NCBI GenBank assembly: GCA_028583405.1
Contig: JAPTMU010000160.1
Location: forward strand, 124,001 to 188,000
Direction: 5' to 3'
Length of the DNA stretch: 64,000 nt
Origin: Pogonophryne albipinna
Lineage: Eukaryota > Chordata > Actinopteri > Perciformes > Artedidraconidae
Below are positions 20,829 through 33,170 of the stretch, piece by piece. Positions within the stretch are counted from its first letter, which is position 1. Every line of letters begins with the position of its first letter. The notes under the pieces were generated by a model. The model ran no database searches and had not been told where the DNA came from. It saw nothing but the letters and a program-made list of their open reading frames with translations. The position numbers and the translations under genes were made by a program.

Positions 20829-22490
20829 CATCTTTAGGTGAACTAAATAACATATTTCAATAGCTCTGAATTTCTGACAAGCATCTGTGTTATTCTTAAA
20901 TCAAATCCTTGAGATCCCATTTAAAATCTAAATATAATATGAACTGCTAATGTTTCTGGTAAAGAAACACACTAATGTTATGGATTCAAAAACAACCAAA
21001 ATCATGATACTGACAAAATGAATGATTTCCTGGTGATACTGCTTTTACCTGTCAGTGCTGAGATATTATCAAGCTGAAAAAATGAATACAGAATTCCAAC
21101 AAACTGTCATCAAATGTCTTTCTATTATGAATTTAGATGAAATGTATATCCCCATAATGACCTACACAATAAAGTCTATGGCTTTTACTTCTTTACCAGG
21201 CTAGTTACATGATGTTGTCTAAATTAAATTCTGTCTCATTACATTACTATGTTTTAGCTTTAACTGTAATATGTTCTTTCTACATTTCAAACCTCAGTTA
21301 CTTCAATACCTGTTGAAATATTACAAAATTGCTTCATCATCACAGGTCAACTTCTTCAGTATTCCATTCTGGAATTACATTTCTCACAGTAGCCCCTTGG
21401 CCACTGATTCTGCATCTGTGTTACCTGTTATAACTCAATCAATATTAGAAACATGTCAACATTCATCAAACAGTATCTTATCCCCAGATATGGAGCAGGT
21501 CAATTCTAAAACCGTCAATCAATGGTCAGATTGAACAATCGAGTTGGGGCAGCAGGTTCCTTTCAGTCCCTAAATGAAAAATGTACATTGTGAAGTTTAC
21601 ACTCCCTCTTTTTACACATGAACTCATGTGTAATCAAAATCCTGTATAGGAAGAAAACAACATCTTTAGGTGAACTAAATAACATATTTCAATAGCTCTG
21701 AATTTCTGACAAGCATCTGTGTTATTCTTAAATCAAATCCTTGAGATCCCATTTAAAATCTAAATATAATATGAACAGCTAATGTTTCTGGTAAAGAAAC
21801 ACACTAATGTTATGGATTCAAAAACAACCAAAATCATGATACTGACAAAATGAATGATTTCCTGGTGATACTGCTTTTACCTGTCAGTGCTGAGATATTA
21901 TCAACCTGAAAAAATGAATACAGAATTCCAACAAACTGTCATCAAATGTCTTTCTATTATGAATTTAGATGAAATGTATATCCCCATAATGACCTACACA
22001 ATAAAGTCTATGGCTTTTACTTCTTTACCAGGCTAGTTACATGATGTTGTCTAAATTAAATTCTGTCTCATTACATTACTATGTTTTAGCTTTAACTGTA
22101 ATATGTTCTTTCTACATTTCAAACCTCAGTTACTTCAATACCTGTTGAAATATTACAAAATTGCTTAATCATCACAGGTCAACTTCTTCAGTATTCCATT
22201 CTGGAATTACATTTCTCACAGTAGCCCCTTGGCCACTGATTCTGCATCTGTGTTACCTGTTATAACTCAATCAATATTAGAAACATGTCAACATTCATCA
22301 AACAGTATCTTATCCCCAGATATGGAGCAGGTCAATTCTAAAACTGTCAATCAATGGTCAGATTGAACAATCGAGTTGGGGCAGCAGGTTCCTTTCAGTC
22401 CCTAAATGAAAAATGTACATTGTGAAGTTTACACTCCCTCTTTTTACACATGAACTCATGTGTAATCAAAATCCTGTATAGGAAGAAAAC
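20829..22490. repeat. Tandem duplication, two copies of about 831 bp
   Basis: 20829-21659 recurs almost base for base at 21660-22490; I saw only a few substitutions (for example GAACTGCTAATG versus GAACAGCTAATG). The sequence is AT-rich with no open frame of note. The high identity implies a recent duplication inside the retrovirus-like element. Confidence 0.95.
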
Positions 22491-25400
22491 CTTCAGGTAA
22501 CCATTGACTGAGTTACTCTCCCACAGAGCCCCAGAATAATGTGTTAGTCCAAAAGCATGCTTGATTAGTCATTGTTTTAAATCATGCAGTTGCACTGATC
22601 ACATGCAGACATACACTCACATTCACATTCACACTGTCAGGTTGTAAAGTCAAGTTTGGTCAGGTTCACCCCAGAGTCAGTCATTGACAGTGCCTTCTCA
22701 AGTTACACTGTCGGTCAGGGTCAAAGGTCATTTGGTCTCAGTGCTTTTGGCCATGTGTCGTGCTCTGCAGAGACTTTGATATTTCAGCATAGGCCAGTAT
22801 CCTTTGTCTACAAAAATCTGTCATATATGGAGCGCCATTATTTATTAATTCACAATTACAACTATACTTTTCAAGATATCTCTAACTTTTCATTGGGACA
22901 GCTGTTTCCCACATTTCCTGAAATGTGTTAGCCAAAAATGTTACTTCCTTATAGTACTACTACTGCAGTTTATTAACACCTAATCTATATTAAAATGTCT
23001 AATAGATCTATTTCAGAAACTTGTGCATATAATTATTATCTTGAGTCAAAACATTATTAGGATCTGTAAAGCTCTGCCATGTATTTCATAACTCATTATA
23101 TTAATTTATCTTCAATTCTGGTCCACTTAAAGAACAATGTTAACCTCTTTAACAGTGAGTGGAACCTTGGGTGTAGGAACATGTAACAATCACTCCTTCC
23201 TTTATTAAGGTTTTAAAAACAGAAGTAATTTCATCAATGGTTTGTAGTTGAATTTAGGAATGATCACTTATGGTAGGTATGTTTTTACTTTTTAACATCT
23301 CTAAATGTCAGTTAATTACTAATTAAATAGATGTCCATTAGGAGGTGGTGACGCTTGTCTTTTAAACTCATAATCTGGTGCCGTGCGCTCCCTGTGAAGC
23401 TGCAACTAAGATTTTAAAAACCACTGCAGGGTGGGTCAAGTGACCCATTCTCCCTATTGGTCGTCAATAATATGCACCTTTACAATGGGTGATCCAAGGC
23501 CCCACATTTGTTTACTCCCAATTATATTGCTTTTTCAAAATTAAATTAGCTGTTTTTAATTTTAATTTAATTTTAAACTCTACATTTTGAACGACAAACA
23601 ACAGTTATTTCCCCAGAAAAAGTTCTCCTGTAGTAATATATGCTACAATGGTGAAACCAATACCTCAAATTGAAATACTATATTTTGTTTAGAACTAACT
23701 TTCCCTTCAACATGACCTATATAAATAAATATTTGTCTGATCTTATAGAGATGTTACTAAAACTCTCCCTTTGAACTGATCAATACTGTAACAAATTAAA
23801 ACACTACCAAATTCACACAATAAAAACTCTAAAAGAATAATTTGTAAACATGATAAAAAGATTGAAGAATATGGTTCTACACTGTACTCTCCCCCTTTAT
23901 CCCTCAGTGTGTTTTAGGATGGTTCTCATTTCACTTTAATAGTTTCCTCTTTACTGCTATTTTTAATTTACCAATTGATTAATTCATGGGTAATACAACT
24001 TTTTATCTTTACTTATTTATCAAGTCAATTCAATTTCTTTAAATGTGGTTCTTTGAAATACATTAGTAGATACCTTGTGGAGTATTCACAATAACTAATC
24101 CTCTCTAGGATATTAAATCCGTTCATCTTTAAGCAGTTACTATTTCCCTATTTATCTTTTGTTCATGATAACAATGGTATAACAACCACACGTTTTACAC
24201 ATAGCTAGTTTCTATGTCAAGATTATTATGTGTGACATAATAATCAGATGTCTTGAACAAGAATAATAAACTTTAATCTTTTCAGTATTCCAGACCATCA
24301 TTTAAACAAGCAGCCTCTTATCTAAACACTAAGCATTAAGGTTTCTACACCACCCCCTGGGAAACTCTTGCACAATTATGCTGTAAAATCATTGCATCAT
24401 TCCTTCAGAGTCTGAACAATCTGAGACAAGCATGTCTCAAGATCTGGTCATAATGAGCACAGTCAGTGATGCAGCTGTATTCAGTGGCAGGGTCCCCAAA
24501 AAAGCTAGGACCGGCCCTGGTCAGTGGGCTTCAAGGAAACTCTCCCTGAGATTGGGATGAGGGAAGGAATCACTTGGCAGACACACGTTGTCCTCTGTAC
24601 AGCAGAAATCCCCCCAAAACCGCAGTACCTCTTCACACCACTGTTGCCTTGACAACAAGGCACAAGCAAAATGTCAATACCTCCTCAGAGATGCGTTCTT
24701 TGCACACTTCTTCTATTTGCAGTGAGCAACTGTTCACCAACACACTGATTCAGAGAACCCAAAAGGTGGTGCACAACTGTCCAATGCTGCTGTAATCACA
24801 GCCATTCAGCTACTGAGAAAAACTCAATTTAAATCTCTCTCCCAACGGGTTACAAAATAAAACGGCTGAGGTCAGGAATGCTGAAACATGTGAATGTTAA
24901 AACAAACTAATGACAGTAGTCTGCCTATTCTTTATTACTTCAGTTCTAAGTTAATAGGCAAAAACAAGGAAACTCTCCCTAACCACAGATTAATCTTTTA
25001 TCTACTTGGTTATTCTATTCATTTTCAAATTGTTTATCCAAGTTGTGTTACAAGCATGGTGAGGTTGTAACAGAATACACAAATAACTGTATTCAATCCG
25101 CGCCGTATTTGAAAACTGTAATGAATTCAAATCAATGTTTAACGACGTAATATAAGTTAAATATATTGTTAAGCTAATTACTGTTTTATTGTGAAGGCAT
25201 CTCTGGTGAACAGCGGCCTGTGGCTTTTATTTTGAAAGGCCGTTCCGGAAATATACTCCGTAATATGAACAGTGAGTTTGACTTCTAGAAACACGGAAAG
25301 TTACGATAACAATCGTTCTAATGCATTAAATAAAGTCATGAAAGAGACAAGGAGGGGAAAAGGCATGTGGAAGTAAGCAATGAACTGAAAATGCCACCAA

Positions 25401-26575
25401 TCCTCTGTTTTAAACATGGTTTTAACGTGATGGCGGACATTGAAAACTGAAGCGGGCATAAGCACCCCTGTCATACATAACCACTTTTTACTTTCCCTTA
25501 ACGTTACTGTATGTAATATAATTTTTTCTTGAAATATAATTAAGTACAATCCTTAGTTCATGACAAATACCATGAAATTCACAATGTAATGCAATGGTAC
25601 CAATCAGTTCTCAAAACCTCTCATAAAACCACAAAGTGACGTAACTGTATCCACAAAAACTATGCTAAAAACAACAAATTATAGTCTCTTATTTATTTCA
25701 ATATATCTACTACATCAAATCACACATTGATCTATTAATTTTCAATGTATTCACTCCAACTTCAGATCACTCGATCTTTCCCTTCTTCCATGATTGACTT
25801 CGTATCTATTATCTGACTAGGTTGATATGTGTTCACTTGTATTTATTAATATAGGCCTACTGGACAATTCTTGTCGTTGCTCTTAATGTCCTTATTCTAT
25901 TTATTTGAATGTCCTTAATTCAGATGTGCACACAGCATATGGTTATACACCCTGTTCGCCTCCAGAGGGCAGCAGCTGACCACGAATGAACTTCCTCTGT
26001 CTGATGAAGCTCCCAGCTTCTGCAAACCTTGTCTCCTGTTCTGCACTAAACTATACTTCTGCTCTTTCCTCTCAATTATTACACAGATTTGACGTAAAAA
26101 ATCACACAGAGTTTATTACAGAATTTCCCCAGCGAGTCAGCCGTGCAGGACTACTACCCCACGGAGACCTCGCTGGTTCACTTTACTTCCTTTAGTGAGT
26201 TAAGGTACGAGAATGCACTACTCGACTCTTACAAACACCCAGTTCTTTGGTTACAGGACTGCTTTACCTGACTCTACAAACACTTTCTTAAATATAACTC
26301 GTGCCTTAGGTCCGGAATGTTCTACCTGACTTCTAAGCACCTTCTTACTTTCTATAGTATTGTATTTTTTACCGTGACTAAGAACACTGAGAACGTCACT
26401 GACAACTCTAAACATTTTTGTCGCAAAGCCAAATCACAGATTTTGGTAATCAACAGGTATCTGTTTTACCTTTGTATCTGGACGTCCTGGTTTAGTTGTC
26501 AACGGTGTCCGGGGTGTCCTCCCCTGGACAGAAATTCGTCCGCTGGCTGTCGGTGGTCCTTCTAGAGACCAGCAC
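22491..26575. other. AT-rich interior of the retrovirus-like element; no gene recognised
   Basis: About 4 kb with only short open frames on both strands. No reverse transcriptase, protease, zinc-knuckle or envelope motif was found. On the minus strand the first few hundred bases after the primer site (down to about 26430) form a leader with a potential splice donor (CAAAGGTAAAAC near 26470). Confidence 0.5.
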
Positions 26576-26597
26576 TCATCACGTCGGGAGGTCACCA
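26576..26597 (-). promoter_or_regulatory. Primer binding site, tRNA-Trp type
   Basis: Three bases inside the right LTR the minus strand reads TGGTGACCTCCCGACGTGAT. This resembles the tRNA-Trp primer site known from avian retroviruses (TGGTGACCCCGACGTGAT) with two extra bases. It marks the right LTR as the 5' LTR. Confidence 0.7.
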
Positions 26598-26600
26598 GCT

Positions 26601-27704
26601 TGTAGGAGCAAACACAGTAGTGGCTTAAAGCCCACCTCCGCTCCGCGCCGTCCGTTAGATGAGCCTGGTCAGATTTAATAAAAGAAGTTCAAAACACCGG
26701 CATAAAAGTTATAACAATAATCTGATTTTAATGGTAAAAAACACAATACGAAATACAGAGTGCCCTGTAACAGAGCACTCCGGGCTCCCCGCTCTACTGC
26801 CGTGCGATACATGTATCGGGACCAGCCAGTCAGAAACAGGGGGCATTTTGCATGAATAAACAACAGTATATATGGACATATTTGGGGCGGAGATGTGGGT
26901 CGGCTCTTCCGTCCCATTTTACTCCTAAGCGAATCAGAGAGTCCGTGGGGAGGAGTTGAGTCGGTTGCTCACTCCCCGAGGTGTTCTTACTGGTTGAATT
27001 CACTTTGGGTCGGGCCCAATACAGCGAATCAGAGTTCTGGGAAAAAGTATTTTTCTTCTGAACAGAGCGTGAGAGCCTCGGAACTAGACAAGGTCAGAAT
27101 CACTTTTTATCTTACACCTGGGTTCACTCCTTTAATTTCCCAAGGAAGATTTCACACAAACTCTATTCTTTCCCAGACAACCAAACATTGTACACAGATA
27201 TATTGGTACATTACTTCTGAACAGAGCGTGAGTAGACAAAGGCAGAGTCAATCTTTATCTTCCACCTAACTTCACTCCTTTAATTTCTCAAGGAAGATTT
27301 CACACAAACTATTCCTTCCCAAACAATCAAACATTGTACACAGATATATTGGTATCAAACATTGTACACAGATATATTGGTGCTTGAGATTATATTGACC
27401 CCAGAAAGAACCTTGAAAAGAACATGTGTGTGTGCTGGTGAGAGGAGGTGTAAGTGTGTGTGTGTGTGTGTGTGCTGATATCTGGGTCTGTGAGTGTAGA
27501 TGAGCAAAGAAATATGTGTGTGTGCTGGTAGAAAGAGGTGTAAGTGTGTGTAGCAGGGTATCTGGGTCATTGAGTGTAAGTAAGAAGGTTTATATATATA
27601 GGATTACTTTAAAACAGTCCCAAATAATACATGTTCACTTCAATACAGTTCAAGATAATACCTGTTTACTTTAATACAGTTTAGAACAATATCTGTTTAC
27701 TTTA
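26601..27704 (-). repeat. 5' LTR of the retrovirus-like element
   Basis: About 1104 bp. Same sequence as 18604-19618 but with a local duplication around 27440-27540 (two copies of a GTGCTGGT..GAGGTGTAAGTGTGTG segment), which accounts for the length difference. Confidence 0.85.
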
Positions 27705-27708
27705 GATG

Positions 27709-28042
27709 TTATGGTGAAACAGTAGATTGCACTCTCTGTTGCGAGAGGAGGCCAGCCGAAGTTGGCTTCCCTTCGTGAAAAAAAATGGAGGGATTGACCA
27801 ATCAGACAAGGCTCATGTCATGCCCCTGCCAACCTGTGATTAGTCAGGGCCATGCCAAGGGAAGCCAGATGCGGCTGGCCTCCTCTCGCAGTGGAAAACA
27901 AACCTGTTTGATAAATGCACGTTTTGTTCAGCCGGATAATATCCACATGTCTACCCTACTTTTATAATTTTTGAATCATCAATCTAATCGATAGATAGAT
28001 AGATAGTGTCACTGCACCACTCTCACCGCCGTTAGAAAGTAG
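27709..28042. other. Short palindromic repeat and flank
   Basis: GCGAGAGGAGGCCAGCCGAA at 27741 is matched by its inverted partner ending at 27889 (GGCTGGCCTCCTCTCGC), arms about 33 bp around a 85-bp centre; probably a small MITE or the tip of a larger element. A short GATA repeat lies at 27991-28006. No gene. Confidence 0.5.
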
Positions 28043-28260
28043 CAAGCAACTAGGGCTGCAACAACTAATCGACTTAATCGATTAAAATCGTAGATTCGTT
28101 GGTGACGTCATCACGTGTGTTTTACGCGTTGACGTCATCACGTTTTTTTACGCGCTAACGTCATCACCGGTGTTTTACGCGCTTACATGTAGATATTAAT
28201 ATACTGGAGTTTGATAAGCGGAATGGCCCGCTAAAAAACTGAGAGAGAACAAGAAGCGTA

Positions 28261-31200
28261 ATGGCAACACCTAAAACGAAAACCTCAAAAGTGTGGGATC
28301 ATTTCATACTTGACAATGTGAAAAAGGTTGTTAAGTGCAACATTTGCAAAGGCGATCTAGCCTGGCATGGGAGCACTTCATCAATGATGGAACATCTCAA
28401 AAGAAAGCATGTCGGAGTTCTGGAAGATGACTCCACTCGGTAAGTCAACTAACCTAGCTAGCTAGCAGGAGCTAGCCAATGTTTAAATTGCATGTCCTTG
28501 AACACAACTTTAGTTTTGATCACAAAACAGCAGGTAAGACGTATTTATATATATATATGGCTCTGTAAACGGAAGTTGTTTTCTTGCTCTTTCCTTGCTG
28601 CTAGTTCAGTGAGTTTGAAGTAGAAAAAATCGCTTTTGCCAGTTATGTGCTGAATTAGCACCGAGCTAACGCTACATTAGCAGTTAGCACGTCTTACGAT
28701 AGCTGAGTTTCTTCCCGTTAAGTGGGTAACTATGCATCATTAATAGCAGTGGCGGCTGGTGGAAAATATTTTTGGTGGGGCTGTTGATATAGTGAGTAAA
28801 ACAATTTTTTTTGGGAGAAATGACCCCTTAAATTAGGACTTCTGGTGATGTAATGGCGCGTTTCCAGTGCAGCGCGGAGCTCGCTTTAATGCTGCGTTCA
28901 GACCGGACGCGATGCGAATATTCGCTTCGCTCTAAACGCTCCTATCGCATCGCTCTAGTCGCTCGAGTTTCACCGCGGCTGCCAGCTGTGTTTACTCGCA
29001 TCATTCAAACAAGACGCGCTGGCTCAGGAGCTACAACTACAACAAAATGAACATATTTTACCGTGATTAAATTGTAATACACGTTTCTAAATGATGCCGA
29101 CGTAACAACATACTGATACAAATTGTATGATATTTACCTTGTTCATTAAAAATAAAAATATAAAATATATATTTTTTTTTTATATATTTTTTTTAAATAT
29201 ATATATTTTTTTTTTATATATTTTTTTGTATGTAGGAAGTGGTGGGGCGGCGCCCCTAGCGCCCCTATGGGCCGGCCGCCACTGATTAATAGGTTGTTAA
29301 ATATTTAGAAGCCCTGAGATGCTGTTTCTTGCAAGATGTTGCGTCTGCCCCGCCCCCGGCATTCACACAATAATAAGAACGCTGTTAGGAGAGATGACAG
29401 GCAGGAGGCAGCGGGGGCTAACTATTTGTACACGTTGTATGGTTGCAATCAGTATAGAGCTGGAGATGTAATTGATCGAGTGCACAAGAGAACACCGGAT
29501 AATTTGGAAAACATTTAATGTGTTTGTGTCCAAATGGGATGTGTAGAAGTTGTTGTTACTTGTTACGTCACCGGGTGGTGCTGTCGCACTAGCTACAGTG
29601 GCCTGCAAAGGACACACTTCAATCATATGAGAATGATCTACAGGATGCTTTTGATTTAACTTACTCGAACGATCTCCAGATTTGTTTTATCTCGTGATTT
29701 GACTTTTGCTAATTAAAGTGATAGGCATAACAAAGCTCAACTTCATTTAATGTGAAATCAAATGTAATTGATTGTATATGATTTTGGAAACTAATGTTAC
29801 TCTTTTGCCTGACAATAAAATATGTATTTTTATATCAAATGCAGGCCAAAGAGGAGCTGTGCCAGTCCCACTGCCATGGATCAGTATCTTCAAAGGAAAA
29901 GGCCTGTATCTCTCCAACAAGCCACTGCGCTAACAAACTCAATCCTGACCATGCTGGTCAAGGATATGAGACCAATGTCGATGGTTGATGGTGAAGGGTT
30001 TCGTGAAATGATCAGGCAGTTTAACCCTGAATACATCCTTCCATCCAGAACCCACTTTACTCACCTGATGGAAAATAAATATGAAGCAACCTTACTGAAA
30101 GTAGGTACAAGTGTTTAACTCACACAGAAATATTAAACAACCTTTCTGAAGGTACAACAAGTGTTTATCACTCACTCACATTCACTCACTTTCTCACTCC
30201 CACAGGCACGCATAGACCCATAGAATATAATTTGCATTTGTTTTTATTAATTGAAAAGTAGACTTCATGAATAAGAAATAAAATCACTGATACATAATTG
30301 TATTTAAATTAAAGTATAAAATGTCCCAAACATCTTAAACTGATTCTATGTTAGATGTTTACTGTATACACTGTATGCGCTTACATTTTTTAACTAAGAT
30401 CACATCTGATGTCTTTTAAGGTAAAGGAGACCATTAAGGAAGTCAAAAGCGCCCTCACACTGACAGCTGATGTCTGGACTAGTCGTGCAACAGAGGCATA
30501 CCTTGGCGTGTCCTGCCATTTCATTAGTGAAGATTGGGAAATGAAGACGTTGAATCTTGCCACCATGCCTCTTGAGGAGAGGCATTCTGGTGTGAACATC
30601 ATGACATGGCTGGAGGAGGTGATAGCTAAATATGACATCTTGCCTACCAAAATAAAAGCAGTAGTTCACGACAATGGGTCCAATATTGTGGCAGCAATGC
30701 GAATGCTGGAGGAAAAACACAGCTGGGCCTCTGTGCGCTGCAGTGGGCACACACTCCAGCTCATAGTTAACAATGCCCTCAAAGAGCCCAGCATCAGCAG
30801 AGCTGTAGGGGCTGCAAGAGACTTGGTTGAACACTTCAGGAGAAGCGAGCTGGCAAATACAAAACTGAAGGTGAAACAGCAGCAAATGAACACACCACAG
30901 CATAAACTGATCCAGGATGTCAGTACAAGATGGAACAGTACATACTACATGGTAGAGAGACTCCTGGAACAGCGCTGGCCAGTTACTGCAACTCTATCCG
31001 ATCCTGAGGTAACTCCAAGGGGCAAACAGTACTTTGACTTGAAGCCAGATCAATGGGTGCTGCTTGAAGAGCTGACACAAGGGTTGCAGCCTTTTCAATG
31101 TGCTACCGTTTACCTAAGTGGACAGGAGTATGCAACCGCTTCATGTCTTCCACAGCTGGTCAAAGGGCTGCAACGGTCCACACAGCAAACCCGTTTTGAG

Positions 31201-31824
31201 ACAGGCGCAGGAAAAGCATTTTTGGCAAGCGCAGAAAAAGGGATAAACGAAAGATGGGGGTGTCTGAACACCATCTCAGCAGAGAAAGAAAACCAGATTG
31301 TTCTTTCAGCTTCCCTTGACCCAAGATTCAGAAAGCTGAAGTTTATGGGAGCTGAAGATGGCACACGGGTGCAAGGGTCAATTGAAGTCCTTGCAATCAA
31401 AGAGGTAAGGGGGTCTGAGATACAAGGCTGTGAGCAAGTTCATCAGCAGAGGGTCAGTGTTCCAGGCAGAAGGGACAAATCAGCACTGGATAACCTCCTT
31501 CAATCTGACACAGACAGTCTGAGTGAAGAAGAGGATGAATCTCACGAGGACCAAAAGCTCCAAATGGCAAGGAGCGAAGTTCAGACGTACTTCGCAGAGC
31601 CAGCCATTCACAAAAAAGATGACCCTCTGAGATGGTGGAGGGAAAATAAGGGGCGTTTCCCTGTATTGTCAAAGCTTGCAAGATCTTTCCTTTGCATTCC
31701 TGCAACATCAACCCCGTCTGAGCGAATCTTCTCTGTGGCGGGGAATATCTGCTCTCAGAAGAGAGCAAGCCTCTCCCGAGATCATGTGGAGATGCTGACT
31801 TTCCTCCATTTCAACCCAGAATAA
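28261..31824 (+). CDS. hAT transposase (BED finger), exons 28261-28439, 29845-30100, 30421-31824
   Basis: Predicted spliced protein of 612 residues. Exon 1 starts at ATGGCAACACC and encodes a BED zinc finger (VKCNICKGDL, then HLKRKH). Donor GTAAGT at 28440, acceptor ATGCAG at 29844, donor GTAGGT at 30101 and acceptor TTTTAAG at 30420; exon lengths of 179, 256 and 1404 nt give compatible phases. Exon 2 has LQQATALTNSILTMLVKDMRP and FNPEYILPSR. Exon 3 has the RNase-H-like core: LTADVWTSR, VVHDNGSN and CSGHTLQLIV, and the C-terminal dimerisation block with FPVLSKLARSFLCIPATSTP and SERIFSVAG. It cuts and pastes the element. ZBED-type host proteins derive from this family; the TIRs and target duplication argue it is the transposon itself. 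Confidence 0.85.
28747..29284. mobile_element. Non-autonomous hAT MITE in transposase intron 1
   Basis: Ends CAGTGGCGGCTGG and its inverted partner GGCCGCCACTG, with an 8-bp target duplication ATTAATAG (28739-28746 and 29285-29292). The inside is non-coding, including a CpG-rich middle and an A/T-only near-palindrome at 29150-29227. Confidence 0.9.
29293..29844 (+). other. Rest of hAT intron 1; no gene
   Basis: A short open frame (29336-29518) shows no domain and lies in the intron. The branch and polypyrimidine region is weak before the acceptor at 29844. Confidence 0.4.
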
Positions 31825-32209
31825 TCTAACGTAGATGCAAGAGTGTTTATCCCTTAAGTTGAAATAGTTTTTTTATTTGATTAAGGGAAACTGCTGTAGT
31901 TTTTATTTTATATTGCTACTGTCCTTGGTTTAAAAATGTTGACGGACAGATTTTTTATTTATCTTTTATATATTTCAACAGAAAGTTTAATAAATATGTA
32001 TTTTTGAATCAAGTATTTGTCTATTTTGTCTTCATTGTTAGTTTCCACATGCCTAAAACAACCTCAAACCTAAATTTAAAAGTTGATGGCTAAATAAGAG
32101 CATTTGAGAAATTGCGCAAGTAATAGTCCGAATAATCGATTAGTCGTTTCAGTAATCGATAGATTAATCGATTATCAAATTAGTCGTTTGTTGCAGCCCT
32201 ACAAGCAAC

Positions 32210-33170
32210 TGAAGCAAGTGCAATTATGGAGGGTGGAGATTTGGAGTATTTAATCAAACATAATTGTACTAAACTTCCACTACAGCAGCAACTAAAAATG
32301 AAATCTGATGACAGGCCAATGCCCAAACTGGAGCTGTGTACAGCGAGGAAAAAAGGAACGAATCGGATGTAAAAAGGTTAAAGGTCTCCTGATTTAGTTT
32401 GTGAATGAATGCTTATTAGAGTTTGGGCTGGAGAGTGCGTGCGGACGTGTCGGTTAGATAACAGGCGTGTGTAAGTCCTGCATCTGTATGATACAAATGT
32501 GTGTAAAATGATACCGGGTGCTGTAATCACTCATCTGGTTACTATATTACATTGACCACCACACCCCCGACCCAAAAGAAAGGACGTATTATTGGCTTCC
32601 CCTAATTTTTTTCCCACGCCACGCTACTGCTAGTTAGCCCTAAACTATATTATTTTTATTTCGTAATGGTAATGAACCCTCCGGTTTAGCTTCTTTGTGT
32701 AAATAACTTGTAGTTCTGACGTTAAAACCGAACTTTTCAGGAATAGTAGCTAGGGGAGTGATTTGTAAAATATGCATAAAGAAAAAGTAAATCTGTTTAC
32801 AGTTCTGTTTCATATGGGTGTTGAGAAATGTATCCATAGATTTAGTCCCTAATTTTGCTCTCAAAGTGCACCAGATTGATGCATTTAACTTCAACATTTA
32901 AAAAAAATCTTCCCGGGGGAGCATGCCCCCGGACCCTCCCAGAGGAGGTTAGGTCCACCACCTGCACCCCCCGTCAAATTGTCCCACCCACATTGAGGAT
33001 GCTTCCTACGCCCATGCCTGAGACACAGTTTCGTGAATATTGTTATGTTTTGCCCCCACGGGCGGGGGCATGGGGTTTAACAGGTTTTAAATTATCCCAT
33101 GTGTTAGTGAATTTTTATATATTTTCCCTTTGAATGGCAGGAAAATAGTATTCAAATTTTGATTTAATTT
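32210..33170. other. Fragments of other DNA elements; no intact gene
   Basis: A plus-strand frame from 32226 reads MEGGDLEYLIKHNCTKLP then LKMKSDDRPMPKLE and stops at 32370; this resembles the start of TTF-finger hAT transposases. Around 32910 GGGGGAGCATGCCCCCGGACCC and AGAGGAGG text resembles another fish hAT-related repeat. Boundaries were not found. Confidence 0.4.

Larger units (their letters stand above)
18604..27704 (-). mobile_element. Endogenous-retrovirus-like LTR element, coding-depleted
   Basis: Two near-identical LTRs (18604-19618 and 26601-27704) bound 7 kb of internal sequence. The element reads on the minus strand: a tRNA-Trp-type primer site lies next to the right LTR and a polypurine tract AAAAGGGGGA next to the left one. 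The flanks carry the same 4 bp (GATG at 18600-18603 and 27705-27708). Apart from an integrase-tail remnant and repeat-rich frames at 19750-20658, no gag, pol or env is recognisable; most of the interior is AT-rich and contains an 831-bp tandem duplication. It needs proteins supplied by another element. Described as a decayed copy only. Confidence 0.75.
28051..32201 (+). mobile_element. hAT transposon, apparently complete
   Basis: Terminal inverted repeats beginning TAGGGCTGCAACAA at both ends, flanked by a perfect 8-bp target duplication CAAGCAAC (28043-28050 and 32202-32209), the length expected for hAT elements. Subterminal regions are rich in ATCGATTA-type motifs, likely transposase binding sites. 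It encodes a three-exon transposase with no visible break. A smaller hAT-type MITE sits in intron 1. All parts needed for mobility appear present. Confidence 0.9.

Noticed and set aside
22656..24795. Envelope or other retroviral gene in the interior of the retrovirus-like element
   Set aside because: Short frames on either strand show cysteines and hydrophobic stretches but no consistent order of family motifs; not supportable by eye.
30390..31768. Minus-strand open frames of 86-167 codons
   Set aside because: Shadows of hAT transposase exon 3; no domain.
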